Source: Bacillota bacterium (GTDB lineage Bacteria; Bacillota; UBA4882; UBA8346). From it: 64,000 nucleotides of DNA. The translations under genes were made by a program, and so were the position numbers. The first letter of the stretch is position 1, and every line of letters starts with the position of its first letter. This document shows positions 17,075 to 26,367 of this stretch, one piece after another. The notes beneath the pieces were generated by a model. That model was not told the DNA's origin and did not search any database. It was given only the letters and a program-made list of their open reading frames with translations. The DNA lies in the NCBI GenBank assembly GCA_023410535.1, contig JAEYPR010000001.1, positions 62,001 through 126,000 on the forward strand. The letters are read 5' to 3'.

Positions 17075-17887
17075 ATGATCATACCAGGAATGAATGCGAT
17101 CCATTTTGAACGGACGGTGATTAAAACGGAAACGAGCCAGCCGTGTCCGGTCGAACTGAACCGGAAAGAAAAAGCGTTGCGTTTGATTGACCGGGTGATC
17201 GAAGACTGTTTGGATCTGGGGTTTACCCTTGAGCAACTACGGGCGTTGGTCACGGTCCATATCCGCGAGAAAGAAGAGTCGTTTCAAAAGGTCCGGGTGC
17301 TGTTTATTGACTGCAATGAAGAGCAGTTGCACAATTTCAGCCGCGAGTTTCGCGAGTTGGTCCGGGTGGAGATTGTTCCCTTGTTACTCGACCACTTTTT
17401 AAATCTGGAAATGGCCAATGCCGCCTTGGTCCGGGAAGCCGATCTGATCGTCACCACCACCACCCACCGCCACGATGTGCAAATGATGGTCAAAGCCTTG
17501 GGTTTGCCTCATGAAGTGGTATCGGTCTGCGCTCAACCCCAGACGGAGATCTTAATCACCCTGGTCCGTTTGGCGGGCCAAGGTCCGCTTGGCATGGTCT
17601 GTTTGAGCGACCGTTTTCCGGCTGTCGTCCACCGGGCTTTGGCCAAAGTGGGGATCTTCAATCTGAAACTGGACTATACGACCACCCGCGACCCCGAAGC
17701 CTTACAAGCTTTTGTTGAGTCCCACGCCATTATACTGACCTTCTCCGAGCGGTACGCCGAGGTGAAAGCCATTGCCGGCGATCGCGAGGTCATCTCGTAT
17801 ATCCACCGGCTCGATCACGGCTCCGTCAATCTGGTCCGCCGGGTGATTGAACGGGTGATGGGCGGTCCGGCCAAACGAGGCGAATGA
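17075..17887 (+). CDS. GntR-type effector domain protein without the DNA-binding domain
   Basis: About 270 residues. Segments such as LRLIDRVIEDCLDLGFTLEQ look like the linker helix that follows the winged helix in YtrA-type GntR regulators. The rest resembles a periplasmic-binding-type effector domain (VRVLFIDCNEEQ, DLIVTTTTHRHDV, GMVCLSDRF). The expected helix-turn-helix is missing: the frame extends upstream only through a terminator and non-protein-like sequence. The start is uncertain (ATG 17075 or 17090, neither with a good ribosome binding site). The stop overlaps the glmS start by four bases, so it belongs to the glutamate mutase operon, where full-length regulators of this kind are expected. 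Confidence 0.55.
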   Translation: MIIPGMNAIHFERTVIKTETSQPCPVELNRKEKALRLIDRVIEDCLDLGFTLEQLRALVTVHIREKEESFQKVRVLFIDCNEEQLHNFSREFRELVRVEIVPLLLDHFLNLEMANAALVREADLIVTTTTHRHDVQMMVKALGLPHEVVSVCAQPQTEILITLVRLAGQGPLGMVCLSDRFPAVVHRALAKVGIFNLKLDYTTTRDPEALQAFVESHAIILTFSERYAEVKAIAGDREVISYIHRLDHGSVNLVRRVIERVMGGPAKRGE

Positions 17888-18333
17888 TGAAAAAACCGAC
17901 GTTAGTCATGGGTGTAATCGGCATGGATGTTCACGCTGTCGGCAATAAGATTTTGGAGCGGGCTTTTGCCGAAGCCGGGTTTGAAGTCGTCAACCTGGGC
18001 GTGATGGTCTCGCAAAACGAGTTTATCCATGCCGCGATTGAAACCGCGGCGGAGGTGATTATCATCTCGTCGCTATACGGCCATGCCGAGTTGGACTGCC
18101 GTGGCCTCCGCGAGAAATGTCTTGAGGCCGGAATCGGCAACATCCTTATATATGTCGGCGGAAATCTGGTCGTGGGCAAAGCCGCCTTTGAAACCGTGGA
18201 ACAGACTTTTAAGCAGATGGGGTTCGACCGGGTTTATCCACCCGGAACCTTACCGGAAGTAGCGATCGCCGATTTACGGCAGGACCTGCACATAACCGCT
18301 GAATTTTTCAAAGGGCGGGAGGGTGAAGCATGA
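17884..18333 (+). CDS. glmS: Methylaspartate (glutamate) mutase S subunit
   Basis: A 149-residue cobalamin-binding subunit. The B12 motif D15-x-H17-x2-G20 (GMDVHAVGNKIL) places His17 as the lower cobalt ligand, and VISQ-like SLYGH plus YVGGNL complete the flavodoxin-like fold. With the E subunit it interconverts L-glutamate and threo-3-methylaspartate, the first step of glutamate fermentation by the methylaspartate route. It overlaps the upstream regulator and the downstream glmE by four bases each, so all three are translationally coupled. The symbol is the mutase glmS (mutS), not glucosamine synthase. Confidence 0.94.
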   Translation: MMKKPTLVMGVIGMDVHAVGNKILERAFAEAGFEVVNLGVMVSQNEFIHAAIETAAEVIIISSLYGHAELDCRGLREKCLEAGIGNILIYVGGNLVVGKAAFETVEQTFKQMGFDRVYPPGTLPEVAIADLRQDLHITAEFFKGREGEA

Positions 18334-19784
18334 CCGAATTGCGGAACGTGGGTCTCAGTGAAGGCGATTTTAAAGCGTTGCGGCAGACCGTGTTGGCGCA
18401 GTGGCCGACCGGCGCCGAGGTTGATTTGGATGTTGCGCTTGCGTATCAACGGGCGATTCCGGCGGCCAAACGTTTTACCAATCGGCTGGCGCAAGCGCAA
18501 GCGGACGGGCGAATTTTAATCCAACCCCGGGCGGGGGTGGCGTTAGTCGAAGAACAGATCGCTTTGTTGCGCTACCTGGAAACCACGGGTGAAGCCGATT
18601 TATTGCCCACCACGGTCGACAGTTATACCCGCCAGAACCGGTATCAGGAAGCGCAGGAAGGCATTGTCGCCAGCCGCAACGCCGGACGTTCGATGCTGAA
18701 CGGATTTCCCATTGTCAATTACGGCGTCCCGGAAACCCGCAAAGTCGTTGAAGCGGTTAATCTGCCCATCCAAGTGCGGCACGGTACGCCCGACGCCCGG
18801 TTATTGGCGGAGATTTCGTTGGCGGCCGGTTTTACCGCGTTTGAAGGTGGGGGAATCTCCTACAATATTCCATACGCCAAAGCGATTCCTCTGGAGACCA
18901 CCATTGGTTATTGGCAATACGTCGATCGGCTGGTCGGTTGGTATGAGGAGCAGGGAATCGCCATTGACCGCGAGCCCTTTGGACCGTTGACCGGCACCCT
19001 GGTCCCGCCGTCGATTTCGCACTCGATCGCCATTGTCGAAGCGTTGCTGGCAGCGGAGCAAGGGGTGCGCAATTTGTCGGTGGGATACGGCCAATGCGGC
19101 AATCTGGTCCAGGATGTGGCGGCGTTACGGGTCTTGGCGAAGCTGACCGCCGAATATCTGGAGCGGTTTGGCTATTCGGGCTTGCGGATTCACACCGTGT
19201 TTCACCAATGGATGGGCGGGTTCCCGCCCGAAGAGGCCAAGGCCTTTGCGGTCATCGCGTTGGGCGCCTTGGCGGCTGCGTTTGCCGGGGCCACCAAAGT
19301 GATTGTGAAGAGTCCCCATGAAGCGTTTGGGGTTCCGACCAAAGAGGCCAATGCCGACGGGCTGAAGGCGACCCGGCAGGTTTTAAATATGGTGCGTGAC
19401 CAGCGGTTTCCGGAGTCGCAAGAACTGGTGGAAGAGTTGGCGATTACCGAGGCCGAAACCCGCGCGATTTTGGAGAAGATTTACGATTTGGGCGAGGGCG
19501 ATTGGGCAATCGGCGCAGTCCGGGCCTTTGCCGCCGGAGTGCTTGACGTACCGTTTGCGCCCAGCCGCTGCAACCTTGGCAAAGTCATGCCAGTCCGGGA
19601 TCAAAACGGCGCGGTCCGGTTTTTGGACTTCGGCAACCTGCCGTTTGACGCCGCGATCCGGGATTTTCACCGGCAACGCGTCGCCGCACGGGCGGCGGCT
19701 GAAGAACGGCCGGTCGGTTTTCAGATGGTGGTTGATGATATCTACGCCATCAGTAAAGGGATGTTGGTTGGCAGGCCACGTTAA
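18330..19784 (+). CDS. glmE: Methylaspartate (glutamate) mutase E subunit
   Basis: A 484-residue catalytic TIM-barrel subunit that holds glutamate next to adenosylcobalamin bound at the S subunit. Signature stretches include LIQPRAGVALVEEQIALL (about residue 66), QVRHGTPDARLL, EGGGISYNIPYAK (about residue 175), VGYGQCGNL and the C-terminal FLDFGNLPF. The length is normal for the family. Its ATG overlaps the glmS stop (ATGA). The reactivating chaperone glmL usually lies between the two subunit genes, but here it is at the far end of the cluster. Confidence 0.95.
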   Translation: MTELRNVGLSEGDFKALRQTVLAQWPTGAEVDLDVALAYQRAIPAAKRFTNRLAQAQADGRILIQPRAGVALVEEQIALLRYLETTGEADLLPTTVDSYTRQNRYQEAQEGIVASRNAGRSMLNGFPIVNYGVPETRKVVEAVNLPIQVRHGTPDARLLAEISLAAGFTAFEGGGISYNIPYAKAIPLETTIGYWQYVDRLVGWYEEQGIAIDREPFGPLTGTLVPPSISHSIAIVEALLAAEQGVRNLSVGYGQCGNLVQDVAALRVLAKLTAEYLERFGYSGLRIHTVFHQWMGGFPPEEAKAFAVIALGALAAAFAGATKVIVKSPHEAFGVPTKEANADGLKATRQVLNMVRDQRFPESQELVEELAITEAETRAILEKIYDLGEGDWAIGAVRAFAAGVLDVPFAPSRCNLGKVMPVRDQNGAVRFLDFGNLPFDAAIRDFHRQRVAARAAAEERPVGFQMVVDDIYAISKGMLVGRPR

Positions 19785-19802
19785 AAATAAGGAGTCGGCG
19801 GG

Positions 19803-21050
19803 ATGAAAATTACCAAACTGGTTTGCGCGCCGGGGCGGACCGGATTTTATTTCGATGATCAAGTGGCGATCAAACGGGACGCGGTGCCGGACGGATTTGC
19901 CTATCAAGGTCAACCGGTCTTGCCGGGGTTCACCAGTATCCGGCAGGCCGGCGAAGCCGTCTCCGTCATGCTGATCCTGGACGACGGGCAGGTCGCGTTC
20001 GGCGACTGCGCGGCGGTCCAATATTCGGGCGCCGGCGGGCGTGACCCGGTTTTTTTGGCGCGGGAATTCATTCCGGTGATTGAATCGCTGCTGCGTCCAG
20101 CGCTTGAGGGGGTAACGCTGGCGGATTTCCGGACACTGGCGGAAGCCGTGGAACGGGTGATCGACCCGAAGACCGGGAAACCGCTGCATACCGCGATCCG
20201 TTATGGTGTAACCCAGGCGTTGTTGGACGCCGTCGCCAAGTCGCGCCGGCAGTTGATGGCCGATATCATCGCCCAGGAATATCAGACCACCGTATCCACC
20301 CGGCCCATTCCCATTTTTACCCAAAGCGGTGACGACCGGTACACCAATGCCGATAAAATGATCCTCAAAGAGGCGGATATCCTGCCGCACGGTCTAATCA
20401 ATAATATCGGGACCAAATTGGGCCATAACGGCGAACTGCTCCTCGAATACGTCGGATGGTTGAAAAAACGGGTGGAACAGCTGCGGCGCCGGTCCGACTA
20501 CCAGCCGGTCCTGCATATAGACGTCTATGGCACCATTGGCTTGGCTTTTGATCACGATCCCGAACGAATCCTCGACTATTTGGCGCAATTGGCTGCGGCA
20601 GCCGCGCCGTTGCGTTTGCGGATCGAGGGTCCGGTCGATATGGGCGACCGGTTGCGGCAGTTGGAAGCTTTGGCCGACCTGCGCGGCGCCGTTGACAACC
20701 GGGGGATCGCTTTGGAGATCGTCGCTGACGAATGGTGCAATACGCTGGAGGATATCGAGCTTTTTGCTCAACACCGCGCCGGCCATATGCTTCAGATCAA
20801 AACCCCCGATTTGGGAGGGATCAATAACGCGGCGGCGGCAGTTTTGGTCTGTAAACAAGCGGGGATCGGGGCGTATCTGGGCGGCACCTGCAATGAGACC
20901 GACCGTTCGGCCCAGGTCTGCGTCCACGTGGCGTTAGCGACCCGGCCCGATCAGATGCTCGCCAAACCGGGGATGGGAATGGACGAAGGTTATATGATTG
21001 TCTCCAACGAGATGAACCGGATCCTGGCGTTAAAACAAAGCGGTAATTAG
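19803..21050 (+). CDS. mal: Methylaspartate ammonia-lyase
   Basis: A 415-residue enolase-superfamily enzyme that removes ammonia from 3-methylaspartate to give mesaconate. The family N-terminus (APGRTGFYFDDQVAIK) and the TIM-barrel metal-ligand strands are recognisable: LHIDVYGTIG with Asp, RIEGPVDM with Glu, and EIVADEWCN with Asp. The ILKEADILPHGLINN region and TPDLGGINN are also characteristic. It starts 18 bases after glmE with GGAGTCGGCGGG as ribosome binding site. It is the second step of the same pathway as GlmSE. Confidence 0.95.
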   Translation: MKITKLVCAPGRTGFYFDDQVAIKRDAVPDGFAYQGQPVLPGFTSIRQAGEAVSVMLILDDGQVAFGDCAAVQYSGAGGRDPVFLAREFIPVIESLLRPALEGVTLADFRTLAEAVERVIDPKTGKPLHTAIRYGVTQALLDAVAKSRRQLMADIIAQEYQTTVSTRPIPIFTQSGDDRYTNADKMILKEADILPHGLINNIGTKLGHNGELLLEYVGWLKKRVEQLRRRSDYQPVLHIDVYGTIGLAFDHDPERILDYLAQLAAAAAPLRLRIEGPVDMGDRLRQLEALADLRGAVDNRGIALEIVADEWCNTLEDIELFAQHRAGHMLQIKTPDLGGINNAAAAVLVCKQAGIGAYLGGTCNETDRSAQVCVHVALATRPDQMLAKPGMGMDEGYMIVSNEMNRILALKQSGN

Positions 21051-21142
21051 TTCGCAGGTGCCGTAATCTGGCAATCGTGGGATAAACCTGAGGGATCACG
21101 GCATATGATCAAGTGAAGTTGCAAAGGGAATGGGGCGGAACG

Positions 21143-22498
21143 ATGACAGAGCTACGGATCTTATCGCCCACGGCGATTTTAGGTTATGGTTTTCCGGTCA
21201 GTTCGTTTGAAGCGGGCTTGCGCCGCAATCCCCACGTGATTGCGGTCGACGCCGGATCAACCGATCCCGGCCCGTATTATCTCGGAGCCGGGGTTTGCTT
21301 TACCGAACGGCGCGCCGTCAAACGGGATTTACAGTTGATCCTCCAAGCGGCGTTGCCGCGACGGAGCCGGGTGATCATCGGCAGCGCCGGGGGGAGCGGC
21401 GCCAACTGTCATCTGGAGCGGGACTTGGGGATACTCCGTGAGTTGGCCGCTGAGCTTCAACTGCATTTTACGGTTGCGGTAATTCAGGCCGAAATCGCGA
21501 AAGAATCGCTCCTCGCGTTATGGCGGGAGGGAAAGATAACCCCCCTGGCGCCAGCTCCGGATTTGACGGAAGCGGATATCGTCGAGTCCACCCGGGTGGT
21601 CGGGCAGATGGGGATGGACCCGATTCTCCGGGCTTTGGATTCGAACGCGGATGTGATCTTGGCCGGACGCTGTTATGATCCGGCAGTTTTTGCCGCATTG
21701 CCGGTTCGGGAAGGATTTGATCCCGGTCTGGCGATTCATCTCGGGAAGATTTTGGAGTGCGCGGCGATTGCCGCCACGCCGGGCAGCGGCAGTGACTGTC
21801 TGTTCGGGACCATCTACCCGGATCATTTCACCGTTGAACCGTTAAATTCCAACCGTCGCTGTACCACGTTGTCCGTGGCCGCTCACACTTTATATGAAAA
21901 ATCCAATCCGTATCTGCTGCCCGGTCCGGGCGGGATGCTGGATCTGCGGCAAACACAGTTCGAGCAGGTAACCGCGGCGCAAGTCCGGGTGAGCGGGAGC
22001 CGGTTTAGCCAGTCCGAACCGTACCGGATCAAGTTGGAAGGGGCGCGGCGTCTCGGGTTCCGGACCATCGCCATCGCCGGAGTGCGCGATCCGATCATGA
22101 TCCGGCAGATCGACCCGATCATCGCCGCGGTGAAAGAGCGCGTAGCCGATAATTTTCAGCATGAGTCATGGTCGTATCATTTAAACTTCACCGTTTACGG
22201 TAAAAACGGCGTAATGGGCCTTTGGGAACCACAACCGTTCCCGGAAGGGCACGAGTTGGGCATCGTCATCGAAGCCGTCGGGACGACCCAAGAGATCGCC
22301 AATACCATTTGCGGTTTTGCCCGTTCGACTATGTTGCACTATGGTTACGCCGGCCGGATCGCCACCGCCGGCAATTTGGCGTTTCCCTATTCCCCCTCGG
22401 ATTTCAAGGCGGGAGAGGTTTATGCCTTCAGTCTGTATCATTTGGTGGAGACGGATGACCCGTGCCGGTTTTTCCCCATGCAACGGATTGAACTGTAA
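21143..22498 (+). CDS. AtuA-like protein (DUF1446, acyclic terpene utilisation family)
   Basis: A 451-residue protein of the AtuA/DUF1446 family, with GYGFPVSSFEAGLRR, DAGSTDPGPYYLG and SAGGSGANCH near the N-terminus. AtuA is linked to acyclic terpene breakdown in Pseudomonas, but homologues also occur beside glutamate mutase genes. A recognisable mesaconate hydratase is missing here, so this protein together with the downstream DUF4387 protein is a candidate for a later pathway step; that is inference. ATG 21143 is chosen; a GTG at 21113 is in frame but lacks a ribosome binding site. Confidence 0.82.
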   Translation: MTELRILSPTAILGYGFPVSSFEAGLRRNPHVIAVDAGSTDPGPYYLGAGVCFTERRAVKRDLQLILQAALPRRSRVIIGSAGGSGANCHLERDLGILRELAAELQLHFTVAVIQAEIAKESLLALWREGKITPLAPAPDLTEADIVESTRVVGQMGMDPILRALDSNADVILAGRCYDPAVFAALPVREGFDPGLAIHLGKILECAAIAATPGSGSDCLFGTIYPDHFTVEPLNSNRRCTTLSVAAHTLYEKSNPYLLPGPGGMLDLRQTQFEQVTAAQVRVSGSRFSQSEPYRIKLEGARRLGFRTIAIAGVRDPIMIRQIDPIIAAVKERVADNFQHESWSYHLNFTVYGKNGVMGLWEPQPFPEGHELGIVIEAVGTTQEIANTICGFARSTMLHYGYAGRIATAGNLAFPYSPSDFKAGEVYAFSLYHLVETDDPCRFFPMQRIEL

Positions 22499-22540
22499 GC
22501 GGAGAACCGGCATGAAGCAGTCGGAAAGGAGCTGCCGAAG

Positions 22541-22870
22541 ATGGGAATACCCCTGGTCGAGTTGGCCGAGGTGATCCGGAGCAAAAATTCCGGACCGTAT
22601 GAGTTAACGTTGGATATTATCTTTCGTGAGGACGCGGTCTTTCGGCAAGTCTGCGCGCAAGGATTGATCAATCAAGGGTTGATCGCCAAGACCTATGGAA
22701 TTGCCGAAACGGATGTGCTGGGAGTGATCGAATTTATCCCGGCCAAAGCGATTAAGATTAATCTCCGGCGGCCGGTTCCCTCGGGATCGCTTGGCGACAC
22801 CGATGTTTACGGCGCCCAGCAACATGCGCCGCTATTGGGGTTGGAGCTTGCCCTGACGGGTGCGGACTAA
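22541..22870 (+). CDS. DUF4387 domain protein
   Basis: A 109-residue protein that is all DUF4387: LAEVIRSKNSGPYELTLDI at the start, RPVPSGSLGDTDVYGAQQH near the end. The domain is commonly encoded next to, or fused to, AtuA/DUF1446 proteins, suggesting a two-subunit enzyme. Conserved Arg, Lys, Asn, Asp and His residues could line an active site, but no mechanism is known to me. It starts 42 bases after the AtuA-like gene behind GGAAAGGAG and shares one base with the next gene's ATG. Confidence 0.85.
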   Translation: MGIPLVELAEVIRSKNSGPYELTLDIIFREDAVFRQVCAQGLINQGLIAKTYGIAETDVLGVIEFIPAKAIKINLRRPVPSGSLGDTDVYGAQQHAPLLGLELALTGAD

Positions 22871-23808
22871 TGCCGGGAGCCTTAATCCAGGAATTGTTAA
22901 TGTACGCGGTGTATTTTGCGCCCCGCGGGAAAAGCCGTCTGATCACGCTCGGCCATCATCTCGCCCAACGGCATCTAAATTCGCTGGACCGTCTGATCGG
23001 GGTGATCGGTGACGCCGGCGCCGGCAAGTCGCTGTTGATCAAGGGGCTTTTTCCCGGTCTTGAATTGACCAACGACGATTCCGGAATGAATATCCGCCCC
23101 TTGCCGGTTTTGGACCAAGCCGAAACGGGGCGGTTTACGGCCCACACCTACCATCTGGATATGCGGTTTGAGATGGCGTTCACTCCATTGCAGCGGCTGG
23201 CCGACGCGGTGGCTGCGGCAATCCAGGCGGAACGCCGGGTAGTTATCGAACATTTTGAACTGCTGTATCCGTTTTTGAAGCTGAACGCGGAGATCCTGAT
23301 CGGCATCGGCGAAGAGGTGATCGTCACCCGGCCCAATATCTTCGGCCCGTTGCCCGAAGATATCGCCACCATCGTCTTTCGTTCGCTGGCATACCGCAGG
23401 ATGGCCCATACCGCCGAGGATCTGGTGGGGTTGATTCTGCATAATGAGTTGCAGGTCAAAGAACCGTTGATTCACGCCGATGTCAAACATGGTTTCGTGC
23501 TTGAGTTTGCAACCAAACCGGAGCTGGATCTGGAATGGTTGGAAAGGCGGGTCCGGGAATTTATCGCCCAAGCGATTCCCATTCACACCGTGGACGACGA
23601 ACATATCTGCATCGGCGGGACCCGGTTATTCTGCACCGGCCCCCGGATTCATCTGCGCAAAACCTCGGAGATTGAACATTTTCAAGTGGTCAAAGAGATT
23701 TTCTACGATCCCATCGCGGCGAAGTATTTATTAGTGGGATTGGTCGGCAAAGCCGAACCGTTTAATTTAAAAGATCTGAACGATTATTTTAAGGGAGATC
23801 GCCCCTAG
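22870..23808 (+). CDS. P-loop protein with an alanyl-tRNA-synthetase-like additional domain
   Basis: A 312-residue protein with a clear Walker A motif GDAGAGKS (residues 47-54), followed by RRVVIEHFELLYPF as a possible Walker B strand. The C-terminal half (about 200-280) matches the domain annotated as alanine-tRNA synthetase second additional domain, with HTVDDEHICIGGTRLFC. It contains no synthetase core. Homologues are known in glutamate mutase clusters, but their role is unclear; nucleotide-dependent help for mutase assembly or a regulatory kinase are options. ATG 22870 overlaps the previous stop; ATG 22900 is an alternative start. Confidence 0.68.
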   Translation: MPGALIQELLMYAVYFAPRGKSRLITLGHHLAQRHLNSLDRLIGVIGDAGAGKSLLIKGLFPGLELTNDDSGMNIRPLPVLDQAETGRFTAHTYHLDMRFEMAFTPLQRLADAVAAAIQAERRVVIEHFELLYPFLKLNAEILIGIGEEVIVTRPNIFGPLPEDIATIVFRSLAYRRMAHTAEDLVGLILHNELQVKEPLIHADVKHGFVLEFATKPELDLEWLERRVREFIAQAIPIHTVDDEHICIGGTRLFCTGPRIHLRKTSEIEHFQVVKEIFYDPIAAKYLLVGLVGKAEPFNLKDLNDYFKGDRP

Positions 23809-23848
23809 CGTCTTGCCGGTGTTGCCCAAGCCAATGCGGGAGTGAGCG

Positions 23849-25273
23849 ATGAATCCGTACTTGTTAATAGATTTTGGGAGTACTTATACCAAGTTGACCG
23901 CGGTCGACTTGGACCGGCCGCGGGTGTTGGGAACAGCCAGCGCCAACACCACCGTCGCGGACGGCTTAAGCGCCGGATTTCAGGAAGCTTTGGCCCGGCT
24001 GGAAAAAGCAATTGGACCGGTGCGTTATGAGAAACGCCTGGCCGCCAGCAGCGCTGCCGGAGGACTGAAGATCATCGCCGTGGGATTGGTGCCCGAGTTA
24101 ACCGTAGCGGCCGCGAAACAAGCGGCGCTTGGCGCCGGCGGGCGGGTGCTGAAAGCCTACGGTTTTGAGCTGACGGCGGCCGATTGTCTGGAGATGGCCG
24201 ACTTCCAACCGGATCTGATCTTATTGGCCGGGGGTACCGACGGCGGCAATCAACAGATCTTGCTTCACAATTCGGGATTGCTGGCCCAAAGCGAGCTGGC
24301 CGCCCCGATCATCATCGCCGGAAACCGGAGCGCGACGCCGCAAGCTGCCGCCAAGCTTGCGGCGTCCGGAAAAGTTTGTTATCAAGCGCCCAATGTCTTG
24401 CCACGGCTAGGCGAGTTGAACACCGTGCCGGTACAGCGCCGGATCCGGGAGATCTTTTTGGAACGGATCATTCACGCCAAAGGACTGGATCGCGTCGAAC
24501 AATTTATTGACGGGATTATAATGCCGACGCCGGCGGCGGTTTTGGACGCGGCGGTCTGCTTGGCCGACGGCGCCGGCGGCAACGCCGGGTGGGGCGAGTT
24601 GCTGCTGGTGGATGTCGGCGGCGCCACCACCGATGTCCATTCGGTGGCGGCGGGCTTGCCGACCCGGGCCAATGTCAGCTTGCGCGGTTTGCCCGAACCC
24701 CGGGTCAAACGCACCGTCGAAGGGGACTTGGGGATGCGTTACAGCGCCGGGGCGTTGGCGGACGTCTTTGCGCTCGAGCAGATCGCCGGGTTGGCGCAAC
24801 TGCCGGTCGACGTTGTGGCGGCGGGAATCGAGCGGCGTTGCGCCGCAACGGATTTTTTGCCGGAGCAGCCGGCTGAGGTGACGCTGGAGCTAACGTTGGG
24901 TTTTTTGGCGGTCAAGGGCGCGGTCGAACGGCACGTGGGGCATTTGGAACAAAACTTCACTCCGGCGGGGCCGATTTGGGTACAAACCGGCAAGGATCTG
25001 ACCAACGTGGCGAAGGTAATCGGCACCGGCGGAATTTTAGCCCATCAACCCCAAAGCCGGCGCATTGTAGCCGGCGCGTTGGCCGAACCGGCCGCTCCCG
25101 ACATCCTGAAACCGGCCCGGGCCGAGCTGGTGATTGACCGGCACTACTTGATTCCGACGCTAGGTCTGTTGGTCAAGGAATTTCCCGAAGTTGCCTTTAC
25201 ACTGTTGACAGCGGCCTTATCCGCAAAAAATAACGCGGCTTCCGAAGTTAACGGGAAAGTAAATGACGTTTAA
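23849..25273 (+). CDS. glmL: Glutamate mutase reactivating factor MutL/GlmL
   Basis: A 474-residue ASKHA (actin/Hsp70-fold) ATPase. Phosphate-binding loops are visible: LLIDFGSTYTKLTAVD at the N-terminus, LAGGTDGGN near residue 128, and LLVDVGGATTDVHSVA near residue 252. It is thought to reactivate or protect the B12-dependent mutase. In most clusters it lies between glmS and glmE; here it is the last gene, after the AtuA-like, DUF4387 and P-loop genes. The start ATG follows GGGAG. No T-tailed terminator follows. Confidence 0.93.
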   Translation: MNPYLLIDFGSTYTKLTAVDLDRPRVLGTASANTTVADGLSAGFQEALARLEKAIGPVRYEKRLAASSAAGGLKIIAVGLVPELTVAAAKQAALGAGGRVLKAYGFELTAADCLEMADFQPDLILLAGGTDGGNQQILLHNSGLLAQSELAAPIIIAGNRSATPQAAAKLAASGKVCYQAPNVLPRLGELNTVPVQRRIREIFLERIIHAKGLDRVEQFIDGIIMPTPAAVLDAAVCLADGAGGNAGWGELLLVDVGGATTDVHSVAAGLPTRANVSLRGLPEPRVKRTVEGDLGMRYSAGALADVFALEQIAGLAQLPVDVVAAGIERRCAATDFLPEQPAEVTLELTLGFLAVKGAVERHVGHLEQNFTPAGPIWVQTGKDLTNVAKVIGTGGILAHQPQSRRIVAGALAEPAAPDILKPARAELVIDRHYLIPTLGLLVKEFPEVAFTLLTAALSAKNNAASEVNGKVNDV

Positions 25274-25320
25274 GCAGGAACCTTCCGCTTGCGAAGCGAA
25301 TTCATCAGGATAGACAGTTC

Positions 25321-25370
25321 CGAGAATGCAAATTACCACCTTGCTTATTTCAGTAGTGTTGCAATTCTCG
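25321..25370 (+). promoter_or_regulatory. Inverted repeat after the glutamate mutase operon
   Basis: CGAGAATGCAA (25321-25331) pairs with TTGCAATTCTCG (25359-25370) apart from one bulged base, with a 27-base loop. No T run follows. It may weakly end the glm operon or form a leader structure for the TSUP gene 60 bases downstream. Confidence 0.4.
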
Positions 25371-25431
25371 TCATGGGAGAAGATTGAGTTTTATTTCGAC
25401 CGTCAATACTGCCAATCCAGGATGAATAGGT

Positions 25432-26196
25432 GTGATCGTGTTGTTGGTGATCATTGGTTTGTGTGTGGCCGGCTTCATCGCGGCGTTTGTCGATTCGATT
25501 GCCGGAGGAGGCGGGCTGATCAGTTTGCCGGCTTTTTTATTGGCGGGGGTTCCGCCGCATTTTGCGTTAGGGACCAATAAGTTCGCTTCGACCGCCGCGT
25601 CATTGACCAGTTCCATCAAGTACGCCCGCTCGGCAAAGGTCAACGGGGCGTTGATGCGTTATCTTGTCCCGCTGACGTTGGTGGGCGCGGCGCTGGGCGT
25701 TAAAGCGGTTTTACATTTGGATCCTCGGTTCCTGCAAGCGCTGGTATTGGTGATGATCATTGCGGTTGGCCTTTACAGTCTCTTCTCAAAGAAGGTTGGC
25801 CTGACGGACCGTTTCAGCGGTTTAACCCGGGGCAAGATTGGCTTGGGTATGGTTTTGGCCCTGGGAATCGGTTTTTATGACGGTTTCTTCGGGCCGGGCA
25901 CCGGTTCTTTTTTGATCTTCGGTTTGATTGGGATCTACGGGTTTGATTTTATCAACGCCGGCGGGAACGCCCGGGTGTTGAATTTTATCAGCAACGTAAC
26001 GGCGTTGCTTTTGTTTGCCTGGCAAGGACGGATCAATTATCATTACGGGATTCCGGTGGCTTTGGCGATGATCGCCGGGGCGCAACTGGGGACCAAAATG
26101 GCGTTGCAAAATGGGGTGAAGTTGGTCAAACCGCTTTTTGTAACAATGTCGCTGGGGGTTGCCGGGAAAGTATTATGGGGCATGTTCAACGGATAG
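25432..26196 (+). CDS. TSUP family (TauE/SafE) membrane transporter
   Basis: A 254-residue integral membrane protein with about eight hydrophobic helices, duplicated as in the TauE/SafE family. Family marks are DSIAGGGGLISLPA (about residue 20) in the first half and GFYDGFFGPGTGSFL (about residue 145) in the second. It probably exports sulfite, sulfoacetate or another small organic anion. The start is a GTG with a weak ribosome binding site; a GTG two codons later is possible. It is a single gene with its own terminator and no evident link to the glutamate cluster. Confidence 0.88.
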   Translation: MIVLLVIIGLCVAGFIAAFVDSIAGGGGLISLPAFLLAGVPPHFALGTNKFASTAASLTSSIKYARSAKVNGALMRYLVPLTLVGAALGVKAVLHLDPRFLQALVLVMIIAVGLYSLFSKKVGLTDRFSGLTRGKIGLGMVLALGIGFYDGFFGPGTGSFLIFGLIGIYGFDFINAGGNARVLNFISNVTALLLFAWQGRINYHYGIPVALAMIAGAQLGTKMALQNGVKLVKPLFVTMSLGVAGKVLWGMFNG

Positions 26197-26221
26197 CGTT
26201 CGCGCGCAATAACAACCGATG

Positions 26222-26256
26222 AATGGAGTCATGATGATCACATGACTCCATTTTTG
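26222..26256 (+). terminator. Rho-independent terminator after the TSUP gene
   Basis: AATGGAGTCATG / CATGACTCCATT with a short loop, then TTTTTG. Confidence 0.9.
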
Positions 26257-26367
26257 TTGAAAAAACCTTGACTTTTTAATAAACAGGCCGGTTTTTGTTT
26301 TACAAACGGTCATTTGTGTTTTTACTCGCGATAATTTTCATTATTACCGGGCAATATTATTAATTAT

